Assembly (NCBI RefSeq): GCF_027568515.1
Contig: NZ_JANKZF010000001.1
Location: forward strand, 124,001-188,000
DNA: 64,000 nt
Direction: 5' to 3'
Source of the DNA: Arthrobacter sp. HY1533
GTDB lineage: Bacteria; Actinomycetota; Actinomycetes; Actinomycetales; Micrococcaceae
The notes under the pieces are model-generated. The model saw only the letters and a program-made list of their open reading frames with translations, had not been told where the DNA came from and did not search any database. Positions within the stretch are counted from its first letter, which is position 1, and each line of letters opens with the position of its first letter. This document shows positions 14,497 through 21,116 of this stretch, in pieces. Position numbers and translations under genes: made by a program.

Positions 14497-15150
14497 ATGT
14501 ATATTCCTGACAAAGCCTCCGTGACCGTGATCGCAAGTGCGGCTCTCGTCACCGTTCTCCTTGCTGGCGGACCCTTGGCGGTTGGCACGGAGACACCTGC
14601 CACTTCACCGTCGCCGATCGACGCGAAAGCGTACTTGATCACCCATACCCCTGATAGTGTCGAAGCTGCAACGGAACCCCCGAACCAAGCTCTCTGGGGG
14701 GAAACAGTCGATCCCGCCCTAACGGTGCTCTTGAACGAGTTTCCTGACATCTTTGGCAAAGCAGTCTGGGACGAAAAGTCCGGAACCGCGACGATCAACT
14801 ACTACACCGGCGCAGAACCCGACCAAGAGGCAGCTTTCCTAGAAGCCGCCCATCGAATCGACGCCCTTGTCCCACCGCAACTCACGTTGGTGTGGAGTCG
14901 CGTGAGTTGGAACAACAAAGCGCGTGCTGAAATCCTTCGAGAAGTCACGGCGAACCCCGAGAAATGGGCGTCCTACTTCGGCTCAGCACCGCAAAGCGGA
15001 TACGTTGAGATAGACGGCAACGTTCATGTCTCATTGGCTGACCCGAGTAGAGTTTCCTCGGCTCCGGCCAAGTCAGGAATACTCCCCGACGGCACCCCAT
15101 TCATCGCAGATCAGCCTTCGGAGGCCGATTGGCAAGTTGGACGACTCTGA
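14497..15150 (+). CDS. Secreted protein, unknown function
   Basis: 217 aa. N-terminal hydrophobic stretch VIASAALVTVLLAGGPLAVG after MYIPDKASVT suggests a Sec signal, without a lipobox. The mature part has a repeat-like alternation: LTVLLNEFPDIFGKAVWDE, TINYYTGAEPDQEAAFLEA, VSWNNKARAEILREVTAN, GYVEIDGNVHVSLADPSRV. Similar short extracellular proteins in actinobacteria bear inhibitor-like or adhesion domains, but I cannot assign one. AGGAGG about eight bases before ATG 14497 supports the start. Confidence 0.7.
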   Translation: MYIPDKASVTVIASAALVTVLLAGGPLAVGTETPATSPSPIDAKAYLITHTPDSVEAATEPPNQALWGETVDPALTVLLNEFPDIFGKAVWDEKSGTATINYYTGAEPDQEAAFLEAAHRIDALVPPQLTLVWSRVSWNNKARAEILREVTANPEKWASYFGSAPQSGYVEIDGNVHVSLADPSRVSSAPAKSGILPDGTPFIADQPSEADWQVGRL

Positions 15151-15464
15151 CGTCTCGCACTAATCCTGCGGCGCCAGGATCACCACGGGTCCATGCAGAT
15201 GCACTCCGAGGTTCAACTGCAACAAGTGGCACCGGGCGAGTATGTGAGTATGACACTACCCATTGTGGCGTGGCCAGCCTTAACCGTGGCAGACAGCAGA
15301 AACGACGTCGGGCACGGGCGTCCAATCAAACCCCCGGGAGTACCTCCCGCATGGGAACCTTCTGCGGGACAGCTCGGCCGGACGATTCTGTCTACAGGGT
15401 GGGTGCCATCAGCGCGCGACGAACTCCACGGGTCACCGTTGTGGTGTTGGTGGAGTGCTTACCC
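15151..15464. other. Gene-free stretch with one palindrome
   Basis: 314 bases. Palindrome at 15344-15373. A + strand frame from 15193 (MQMHSEVQLQQ...) has a readable first 40 codons but runs straight through the palindrome; I do not call it. Confidence 0.4.
15344..15373 (+). repeat. Array palindrome, canonical
   Basis: CTCCCGCATGGGAACC then TTCTGCGGGACAGC. Among the best copies: TCCCGCA/TGCGGGA arms with the GGGAACC centre. Confidence 0.85.
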
Positions 15465-15695
15465 CTATTTCCGGCGGCGCCGAAGTGAAATCGCCAGGGC
15501 AGCCACCACGCAAATCAGGGCTAGTACCAAGAGAATTGGCCACGGGCTAGCTGACCCAAAGTCGATGGGCACCGTGTCGTCGCATGGGCTCGTGGTCACA
15601 GCACAGGACATGGGCAGTGCAAGAACGTTCATGAGTCCATCAAACCAGTCCCGACGGTTAGTGCAACCGCTCTGGCCGATCCAAATGCGAGCCAT
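15465..15695 (-). CDS. Small protein with C-terminal membrane helix
   Basis: Up to 76 aa; a shorter start at the Met of MNVLALPMSC is possible. The C-terminal helix PWPILLVLALICVVAALAIS is followed by the stop-transfer RRRRK, so the rest lies outside. The outer part carries Cys residues (SCAVTTSPCDD) that could pair. Real-looking because of the helix plus positive tail, but small and without a recognised family. Confidence 0.45.
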   Translation of the reverse strand: MARIWIGQSGCTNRRDWFDGLMNVLALPMSCAVTTSPCDDTVPIDFGSASPWPILLVLALICVVAALAISLRRRRK

Positions 15696-15714
15696 TCAAT
15701 GGAGTGCTCCTGTG

Positions 15715-15743
15715 CCTCAAGCGGAACCTATATCGGGACGTGA
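15715..15743 (+). repeat. Array palindrome
   Basis: CCTCAAGCGGAACC then TATATCGGGACGTGA. Centre AGCGGAACC and right arm CGGGAC intact. It lies 35 bases past the minus-strand stop at 15778. Confidence 0.7.
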
Positions 15744-15777
15744 CGTTTAGTCGGTGGGTCCTTAGACCTTAGTGCCT

Positions 15778-16200
15778 CTACTTCAACAACTGATGGGTCG
15801 CGTACTTCAACAACTGATGGGTCGCGATGGCCAATATGATTCCCATTGAACAAACCAGGCTTGCGATGGCGAAACCATCCTCGCGGTACATGTTTAGGCC
15901 GAAGCCGGCTGGCAGCCACATCACGAGCCAGATGAGCACATCGATCCAGCACCCCCACCGGTTGCTTTTCTGAACACCAATGAGTGCCATCACTGCGAGC
16001 AGCGAGATGCCCAGCCCGCCCACGATGCCGATGTAATAGCCCCTAGTTACATCGTTATCGGCATAGGCACCGGCTGCCTCATACAAGGCGACAGCGTTGG
16101 CCTTTTCCAAGGACTGCCAAACAACCAGAGCAACAGCGCCAGCCACGAGCAGGACATTCACCCCGAGTGCAGCAATGCCTGCAACCATCACGATAGTCAT
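15778..16200 (-). CDS. Four-helix membrane protein, paralogue of the 2115 gene
   Basis: About 140 aa with four hydrophobic segments. It shares DNDVTRG, then NRWGCWIDVLIWLVMW, and the spacing between them with the 2115-2591 product, so both belong to one unnamed family. ATG 16200 (GGGGA five bases upstream) starts just before helix 1, as in the paralogue; ATG 16257 is possible but has no Shine-Dalgarno. The last codons carry an exact 24-bp tandem duplication (15779-15826), giving ATHQLLKY followed by ATHQLLK before the stop. Confidence 0.7.
   Translation of the reverse strand: MTIVMVAGIAALGVNVLLVAGAVALVVWQSLEKANAVALYEAAGAYADNDVTRGYYIGIVGGLGISLLAVMALIGVQKSNRWGCWIDVLIWLVMWLPAGFGLNMYREDGFAIASLVCSMGIILAIATHQLLKYATHQLLK
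15779..15826. repeat. Exact 24-bp tandem duplication at a gene end
   Basis: Two identical 24-base units (TACTTCAACAACTG, then ATGGGTCGCG) in tandem at the 3' end of the 15778 gene. In frame, it lengthens the protein by eight residues. Two perfect copies imply a recent slippage event. Confidence 0.9.
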
Positions 16201-16293
16201 CCCATCCCCGTCGCTGAGCAGCCTACGATCTTTCCCCTCGTTACCAGGAACTCTCATGACTCATCCAAACCCGGCAACGCTTGTCGCTGCATC

Positions 16294-16323
16294 CTCCCGT
16301 AGGCGGAACGCTCTGCGGGACAT
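16294..16323 (+). repeat. Array palindrome, canonical
   Basis: CTCCCGTAGGCGGAACG then CTCTGCGGGACAT. Reference copy: TCCCGTAG/CTGCGGGA outer arms and GCG/CGC inner arms around a GAA loop. Confidence 0.9.
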
Positions 16324-16520
16324 CTTGAATCCTGCATACCAAATCCGGGGCTATGGTCGGATTGAGATTGAGTTAGCGCGTTTCTGGGCCCGCGAATGCT
16401 TCCCCGGTCGCGAGCACAGGCAACGGCCCAACTGGGATGTGTAGAACTTTGGTCGGTCAATCTGGAACTATGAGCATTACTGGGTGCGCGGATGCAGCTG
16501 GTAGGTCATTGAAAGGATTA

Positions 16521-16805
16521 ATGATGTCTGTTTGGAACAGTGAGGATTCCCGAACCTTCGGCCTGACACTGGCTGGCTTCTCAGCAATGACCGTTTTCCT
16601 GTTCATGTACGCATGGGTTCTCACCTGGATCTCCAGCAATCGCGTTGAAACCACGGGATTCGGATACTTCACGCTTGTGGAGAGCCTTGTGATATATCTC
16701 GGACCTACTCTGTGGTTGCTTTTGATTATCCGCATGATCTATCTTGCTCATCGTGCCGCAGGGCCGCTCCACACTTCCAGAGAGACCCCGGGGCAGCCTA
16801 ACTAG
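16521..16805 (+). CDS. Small two-helix membrane protein
   Basis: 94 aa from ATG 16521, chosen because GAAAGGA lies seven bases upstream; the longer frame has no signal. Two helices: FGLTLAGFSAMTVFLFMYAW and LVIYLGPTLWLLLIIRMIYL, with a short polar tail. Function unknown. Flanked by palindromes at 16294 and 16837. Confidence 0.65.
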   Translation: MMSVWNSEDSRTFGLTLAGFSAMTVFLFMYAWVLTWISSNRVETTGFGYFTLVESLVIYLGPTLWLLLIIRMIYLAHRAAGPLHTSRETPGQPN

Positions 16806-16836
16806 GCTGGTTCACCTAGCTCAGGGGATACGCGTG

Positions 16837-16862
16837 TTCCCGACCCAACCTACTGCGGGACG
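16837..16862 (+). repeat. Array palindrome
   Basis: TTCCCGACCCAACC then TACTGCGGGACG. Right arm canonical; the centre is CCCAACC instead of GGGAACC. Confidence 0.7.
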
Positions 16863-16946
16863 ATTTCAGGTGATCGCGGAGCGGAAAGCTGCTATGTCGA
16901 TCAGGCCTTGACTAGCGGTAGGTGTGACCGCGAGTAATGTTGATCC

Positions 16947-17489
16947 GTGTTCGAATCCTGCCAACTTACTGAAGACGTCGACTTGCGCTCATTGCGTCTG
17001 AGCGATGCGTCAGCGCTTGCCGCCGCGTATGTCCGCAATCGTGATCACCTTGCCCCGTGGAACCCGGTTCATCCTGAGGTCTACTACACCGAGGCATGGC
17101 AGGCCGCAGACATGTCGCGCCGCCTTGTTGCCATTGAAGCCGGAGATGGATTTTCCTTTGGTTTGTTCTCCGGTGAAACCTTGGTCGGCCGTTTCAACCT
17201 TGCTGGAATATCGAGAGGCCCATTCCAAAGTGGAGTTCTGAGCTATTGGGTGGATACCAGGTACACCGGGTGCGGGCTGGCGTCGGCTGCGGTCCAGGTG
17301 GTCCTTGAAGAAGCTCGCGATGAACTCGGATTGCACCGAATCGAAGCGGCCACGTTGCTACACAATGCTGGTTCGCAGCGAGTGCTACAGAAAGCTGGTT
17401 TCCAGCAGATTGGTATGGCTCCGCGATACCTGCAAATCGCCGGGACCTGGCAAGACCACATCCTGTACCAGATTGTCTTGCACGAATAG
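16947..17489 (+). CDS. RimJ/RimL-type GNAT acetyltransferase
   Basis: 180 aa. VDLRSLRLSDASALAAAYVR and HLAPWNPV at the N-terminus, GRFNLAGISRGPFQSGVLSY with WVDTRYTGCGLASAAVQVVL (motif A), and LHRIEAATLLHNAGSQRVLQ plus KAGFQQIG are the hallmarks of the RimJ/RimL/Acetyltransf_3 branch, which acetylates protein N-termini or aminoglycoside-like amines. The start is a GTG at 16947 without strong Shine-Dalgarno. Stand-alone gene between two palindromes (16837 and 17545). Confidence 0.85.
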   Translation: MFESCQLTEDVDLRSLRLSDASALAAAYVRNRDHLAPWNPVHPEVYYTEAWQAADMSRRLVAIEAGDGFSFGLFSGETLVGRFNLAGISRGPFQSGVLSYWVDTRYTGCGLASAAVQVVLEEARDELGLHRIEAATLLHNAGSQRVLQKAGFQQIGMAPRYLQIAGTWQDHILYQIVLHE

Positions 17490-17544
17490 GGCGATGGCGC
17501 CCACCGGCTGCCACTATCCCAAGTCGTTCAACGGGTCACCACAT

Positions 17545-17573
17545 CGTCGTAAGCGGAACGCTGACCGGGATGG
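17545..17573 (+). repeat. Array palindrome next to a stop codon
   Basis: TCGTCGTAAGCGGAACG then CTGACCGGGATGGC. It ends one base before the TAA of the minus-strand gene at 17575. Confidence 0.75.
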
Positions 17574-17574
17574 C

Positions 17575-18087
17575 TTATTCCGGGATCATTCCTGACTGCG
17601 AATCTTGTGGTTCACGCCTGCGTGTGAGGATGGCGAGGATGAGTGCAGCTGCCAATGCGACTACCCCGGAGAGGGCCAATGGTCCGGCAACTCCGTCACG
17701 GTACGCGAAGGTGTCCTCGATGACCACGACGTGGGAAACAGCGTTGCTGACCACTGCGGCTGGATACAGGGAAGCAACAGCCGTCACCCCATAGGTGCAA
17801 AGCGTGCGTATCGAAATTTGAGCCGAACTCCGTAGGCACAGCCATCCGGAGGCCAAGGCCGCGCCAGACCATGAAGCTAAAGCAAGGATGTTTCCGAAAT
17901 TTGACCCTGTTTGGAATAATGCGTAGGACGACCATGTGCTGACGCCTGTGTTGGTCGGGGCAATCAGGAAAATTGAGACGAACCCAATCAGCCAGGGCAC
18001 TCCAGCTGCCACAAGGATTGTCCAACGCCACCGGCTATAAGTGGGTATCTTCTGGGTCAGATCGCCGGGACTGTTCACGATTCTCAC
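17575..18087 (-). CDS. Multi-pass membrane protein, unknown function
   Basis: 170 aa with about four hydrophobic segments (TILVAAGVPWLIGFVSIFLI, GNILALASWSGAALASGWL, CTYGVTAVASLYPAAVVSNA, VAGPLALSGVVALAAALILA). Basic tail TRRREPQDSQ. No signature for transport or enzymatic function. Stop codon flush against the palindrome at 17545. Confidence 0.65.
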   Translation of the reverse strand: MRIVNSPGDLTQKIPTYSRWRWTILVAAGVPWLIGFVSIFLIAPTNTGVSTWSSYALFQTGSNFGNILALASWSGAALASGWLCLRSSAQISIRTLCTYGVTAVASLYPAAVVSNAVSHVVVIEDTFAYRDGVAGPLALSGVVALAAALILAILTRRREPQDSQSGMIPE

Positions 18088-18285
18088 GGTAGCCCAAAGA
18101 CACCGATATTCTTGTAGCGATCTGCGAAGAGTAGTGGGTGCCAGAAACAGTTCGGGCCAGGGTCATCTGCTGAATCGTCCTGCAAAACGACCATTTTTGG
18201 ATGCGACCGGAGTGCCCCTTAGGTCAGGTCGGTGACCGACTACGGAATTCTCGGTGGCGGCAGCATGAAGTTCGACGCCAGGCAA

Positions 18286-18317
18286 GCCCGCAAGCGAAAC
18301 GTTAAGCGGGCGCTGAC
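18286..18317 (+). repeat. Array palindrome, canonical
   Basis: GCCCGCAAGCGAAACG then TTAAGCGGGCGCTGAC. Arms GCCCGC/GCGGGC perfect; centre GCGAAACG. It lies 24 bases past the minus-strand stop at 18341. Confidence 0.75.
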
Positions 18318-18340
18318 AATGTCGTTTGCAGACGCGGGTT

Positions 18341-18649
18341 CTACTCGTCGTATTCCACGTCAGCGAAGGCTCTGACTTCTTCACGAAGTTGATCCGCGAT
18401 ATTGGCACCCTCCACATTCCAAGCTGTTTCACTTTCAGGCGAACTCCAACCGCCGTCGTGCAAGTTCTCGGCGTCCCAGGCGTCGTACCATGTGCGAAGT
18501 CGGAACGTGAGACTCTGCGACAGCCCAAAGTCCGCTGGCTCCATGGTGTATTTCGTCGGCCGATCAGCGCTGCTGTTCTCCCACAGCGGCCACCGATGGC
18601 CATAGTCAGGAAACAGGCGGATGACGCGCCGGACGGTTTTCTCTGCCAT
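18341..18649 (-). CDS. Hypothetical protein, 102 aa
   Basis: Soluble, aromatic-rich: MAEKTVRRVIRLFPDYGHRW, PLWENSSADRPTKYTMEPAD, LRTWYDAWDAENLHDGGWS, LREEVRAFADVEYDE. The look (W/Y-rich with an acidic C-terminus) recalls small hypothetical proteins often found next to toxins, but there is no supporting neighbour. ATG 18649. No family assigned. Confidence 0.55.
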   Translation of the reverse strand: MAEKTVRRVIRLFPDYGHRWPLWENSSADRPTKYTMEPADFGLSQSLTFRLRTWYDAWDAENLHDGGWSSPESETAWNVEGANIADQLREEVRAFADVEYDE

Positions 18650-18654
18650 GACCG

Positions 18655-18695
18655 AAGCCTAACGGTATACGGGACTTCAAACTATCGCGGGGCAG
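18655..18695 (+). repeat. Weak palindrome relic over a stop codon
   Basis: ACGGTATACGGGACTTC then AAACTATCGCGGGGCAGCC. The right part CTATCGCGGGGCA resembles the right arm at 11780 and includes the complement of the stop codon of the 18682 gene. Left part uncertain. Confidence 0.35.
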
Positions 18696-19326
18696 CCGAT
18701 TCGGCGATGCGCCGTTTCAGGGCCGCCGAGAAGGCCCGATAGTTGTCATAGGCCGCGTTTTCTTGACTCCCGATTTCGGTGAGCTGGGCCTCCATGGCAC
18801 TTAGGGCTTCCTCATTACGGTTGAGAAGCCACAACGCGACAGGCGCACGGAACACTGCCTGCCATCTGTGGCCTTCCTTCGCCACTAGTGCCTGGGACAT
18901 GGCCTCTAGAGTGACCCTCTTGCGCATGTAAGGCAAACCATAAGCATTTAAGCTGGCAAGGATGTCTGCGATGACCTCATCATTCGTCTCGGGGTCTTCA
19001 CGAGTCAGTATCCAGTCCATTCGGCTTTCGGTTGGAACCAAATACCGCAGCGGCTCAGACACGGTTGCTGGAATGTACAGGTGAGACGATTCGCCTTCAA
19101 TTTCGGCCAAGCTTCGTTCCAGCGACTGAATACGCACTCCACATACCGGGTTCATCTTCAGCTCTCCTGGCCCTCCAGCGCGACTGGCACGGTTTAGTCC
19201 GAGCCAGCCAAGAGCATCATCATTGAGGTCCATGGTGAACGTTGTCCCGGCCCGCTTCCTTAATCCGATGCCCACCAGGGCATCACAGAGAGCCACCAGG
19301 CCGGGATGTGTTCGCGAGCTCATCAT
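18682..19326 (-). CDS. Hypothetical soluble protein, 214 aa
   Basis: No recognised domain. Features: an N-terminal helical part (THPGLVALCDALVGIGLRK), a short beta part (SSHLYIPATVSEPLRYLVPT), and a C-terminal helical part rich in Ala/Glu (LSAMEAQLTEIGSQENAAY, FSAALKRRIAESAAPR). ATG 19326 has GGGGGA five bases upstream, better than the ATG four codons earlier. The C-terminus overlaps a weak palindrome. Confidence 0.6.
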   Translation of the reverse strand: MMSSRTHPGLVALCDALVGIGLRKRAGTTFTMDLNDDALGWLGLNRASRAGGPGELKMNPVCGVRIQSLERSLAEIEGESSHLYIPATVSEPLRYLVPTESRMDWILTREDPETNDEVIADILASLNAYGLPYMRKRVTLEAMSQALVAKEGHRWQAVFRAPVALWLLNRNEEALSAMEAQLTEIGSQENAAYDNYRAFSAALKRRIAESAAPR

Positions 19327-19535
19327 TTCGTCCCCCAAACTTCCTAGTCAGGTAACGCGGTTCGGGCCACACGTGGATTTCAAAACACTGGCAACATCAC
19401 AATCACCAAGGCGCTAATAGCTTGATCAAACTATACGACCCGCGTATTCCACTCTGCAGCAAAGTCGGGAAATTCTCCTAAGTTCCACAGCCGAAGAGAA
19501 CGCGCACCTCCTCGTACATGTTGCTTCCGCGACGT

Positions 19536-19586
19536 CCGCAAGGGGCGTCCCATTGAGACGCCGCCGGCGCGTCCCGTAAGCCGGTC
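19536..19586 (+). repeat. Composite palindrome module
   Basis: CCGCAAGGGGCGTCCC, about 18 bases of spacer, then GCGTCCCGTAAGCCGGTC. The same two-part arrangement, with about three quarters identity, recurs at 20800-20862. Confidence 0.7.
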
Positions 19587-19640
19587 GACTTCCAAGGCGC
19601 TAGTCCTTGGATCTCGGAAGTGAAGAGGAAGCGCCCGGCA

Positions 19641-19670
19641 GTCTCGCAGGGGAACCTCTACTGGGACTGT
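19641..19670 (+). repeat. Array palindrome, canonical
   Basis: GTCTCGCAGGGGAACC then TCTACTGGGACTGT. Nearly identical in its left half to 11069-11098. Confidence 0.8.
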
Positions 19671-19773
19671 TTTCCTAAGTCAGGAACGAACTGCGATGAT
19701 TTTGAATTTGTAGCCGTCAACTCATCAGGTTGACGGCGGGTCTCCCACCCGGCCCTGGCTATATGCGCCCCAT

Positions 19774-20009
19774 TTATAGTGGCAATCTGACCCCTCCGGC
19801 TGCGGCAAGCGCTTCAGCCGTTGCGGTAGGCAAGCGATCCCATTCGTATGGATTGCTGGGTCCGCTATAAAGATATGCAACGGGCGGAACGCTCTGATCT
19901 ATCCGTTCAACCGATACTCTAAGGAGATGTTCCTCGAATTGTGTCTGCGTGAAATTCTCGCTGAGACTAAAAACGCCGCAATTGCTTCATCAATCTTGAA
20001 ATCTGTCAC
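19774..20009 (-). pseudogene. 79-codon gene with a one-base frameshift
   Basis: Starting at GTG 20009, the frame reads MTDFKIDEAIAAF up to a run of five A on the + strand (19969-19973). In the next frame it continues SLSENFTQTQFEEHLLRVSV, ERIDQSVPPVAYLYSGPSN, PYEWDRLPTATAEALAAAGG to a TAA at 19774. One extra base in that homopolymer restores a continuous protein of about 79 aa. The start lies about 30 bases downstream of the stop of the 20041 gene, so the two look like an operon. Either a genuine single-base deletion or a sequencing error in a homopolymer. Function unknown. Confidence 0.6.
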
Positions 20010-20040
20010 AGTTCCCAAATTTGCTAATGCGGCGTTACCC

Positions 20041-20484
20041 CTATTTCGAGTTGAGGGTGTAGCCGAAGGCTTCAAGAGTGTAGATTTTCCCATCTAGATC
20101 TACGCGGGTGTAGCTCGGATGTGGGGCTTTTAGTCCGTTGTAGGCCCACCCAAAAACCAGAAGGGCCTCTGCTGCGACTTTCATCCAGCGTAGCTTTTCG
20201 GTTTCATCATCGAAGGTACGGTCAACTAAATCTTTAGTATTTCGGTGAGCCTTCGGCGCATTACCAAAAGTTAAGAACTTAAATATGAAGTAGGGCAGCC
20301 CTGAATCAGAGTCATGGCCTTCCTCGCGCACCGTGCTAAAGGGGATTCTTCCTCCAGAATGTACGAGCTCGAAAACTTCGGTGAAGTACGGGCCCCCCGC
20401 GACTAGCCACTTCAGGTAGACGTCCGTGGCCCTGTCGATGATGCGGTGTTCGCGGCCGTCTTTAGTCGCTTCGACTTCAAACAT
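20041..20484 (-). CDS. Hypothetical protein, 147 aa
   Basis: Soluble: MFEVEATKDGREHRIIDRAT, VYLKWLVAGGPYFTEVFELV, SGLPYFIFKFLTFGNAPKAH, EALLVFGWAYNGLKAPHPSY. Strong Shine-Dalgarno GGGGGAGG nine bases before ATG 20484. Followed by the frameshifted 79-codon gene on the same strand. The pair resembles an effector/partner unit but no motif supports a specific role. Last gene of the array. Confidence 0.6.
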   Translation of the reverse strand: MFEVEATKDGREHRIIDRATDVYLKWLVAGGPYFTEVFELVHSGGRIPFSTVREEGHDSDSGLPYFIFKFLTFGNAPKAHRNTKDLVDRTFDDETEKLRWMKVAAEALLVFGWAYNGLKAPHPSYTRVDLDGKIYTLEAFGYTLNSK

Positions 20485-20667
20485 GTGTGGACCTCCCCCC
20501 TCCCCCAGCTGGCAAAGTACCAGCTATTTGAACCCCGGCCAGAGAGCCGGAGCCAGGATCATCATTACAGGTCGTCCTGCCTTCTGGCACTACTTCAGCC
20601 GTATGTTTTTTCGTGCGATTCATGTCGGCAGAACCAGGACTCCGGGCATAGGGACATGACCAGGGTC

Positions 20668-20792
20668 GGGGGGGGGGGGGGGGGGGGGGCCCCCCCCCCC
20701 CCCCCCCCCCCCCCACCCGGGGGCCCCTCCGCGGGTCTTCGCCCCTGCCAGGGGGGCGGGGGGGGGGGGGCGCCCCCCCCCCCCCCCCCCCC
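20668..20792. repeat. Low-complexity poly-G/poly-C block
   Basis: About 22 G followed by about 25 C, a short mixed GC segment, then a second G-run/C-run pair. Runs of this length are rare in real bacterial DNA; a sequencing or gap-closing artefact is the first explanation. Any true sequence here is unreliable. Confidence 0.8.
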
Positions 20793-20799
20793 GACACTG

Positions 20800-20862
20800 C
20801 CGCAAGGGGTGTCCCACACAGAGCGTGCCAATGTGTCCCGTAAGCCGGTCCCCCACCGGACA
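20800..20862 (+). repeat. Composite palindrome module
   Basis: CCGCAAGGGGTGTCCC, spacer, then GTGTCCCGTAAGCCGGTC and CCCCACCGGACAC. Second copy of the module at 19536, with a complete right half. Confidence 0.75.
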
Positions 20863-20930
20863 CATCGGCCAAAAAGCTCGATCGCTGCGAACTATAGGCT
20901 GACACCGTCCCATAAGACCCGTCCGCACAA

Positions 20931-20961
20931 GTGCCCGGAGAAGGGGCCCTATGCGGGACAG
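20931..20961 (+). repeat. Array palindrome, last copy
   Basis: GTGCCCGGAGAAGGGG then CCCTATGCGGGACAG. Right arm CTATGCGGGACAG canonical. No copies are seen to the right of it. Confidence 0.65.
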
Positions 20962-21116
20962 GAATTCCGTCCCTACGAAGCCAGTCTTCTGGCTCCGACA
21001 ATCGCAGGTTAGATGCCCACCAACACCTGATGGACCTCAAACGTTTGGTCGTCGCACGCCCGAGCCATCAGCGGATGACAGGCAGCTTGGGATCCATCAG
21101 CCAGGGCCAGAGGCAC

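Larger units (their letters stand above)
19327..19773. other. Gene-free stretch with composite and canonical palindromes
   Basis: 447 bases. They hold the composite module 19536-19586 and a canonical palindrome 19641-19670. No coding signal. Confidence 0.5.

Noticed and set aside
15193-15750. + strand frame MQMHSEVQLQQ... as a gene
   Set aside because: It runs across a canonical palindrome and then antisense to the small membrane protein at 15465; only the first 40 codons are readable.
16940-16980. tRNA-like TTCGAATCC segment
   Set aside because: The T-loop-like string has no matching stem, acceptor or anticodon arm around it; it is part of the GNAT gene start.
18223-18369. Small + strand frame MTDYGILGGG... 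through the palindrome at 18286
   Set aside because: The frame runs through the repeat and the antisense end of the 18341 gene; after about 20 codons it is basic shadow sequence. No Shine-Dalgarno.
24-20961. CRISPR array
   Set aside because: The palindromes are spaced by hundreds of bases with genes between, vary in sequence and have no cas genes nearby.
24-20961. Classical integron attC sites
   Set aside because: I looked for paired RYYYAAC and GTTRRRY boxes. Only the copy at 18286 has a GTTAAGC, once, which is not enough; no intI gene is present.
24-20961. Palindromes as ordinary rho-independent terminators
   Set aside because: They lack T-tracts, are conserved in loop sequence, keep one chromosomal orientation independent of gene strand, and some occur two or three together with no gene between. 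Termination as a side effect is not excluded.
20446-21040. Gly/Pro-rich frames over the poly-G/C block
   Set aside because: Poly-Gly and poly-Pro runs come from homopolymers and are not evidence of a gene.
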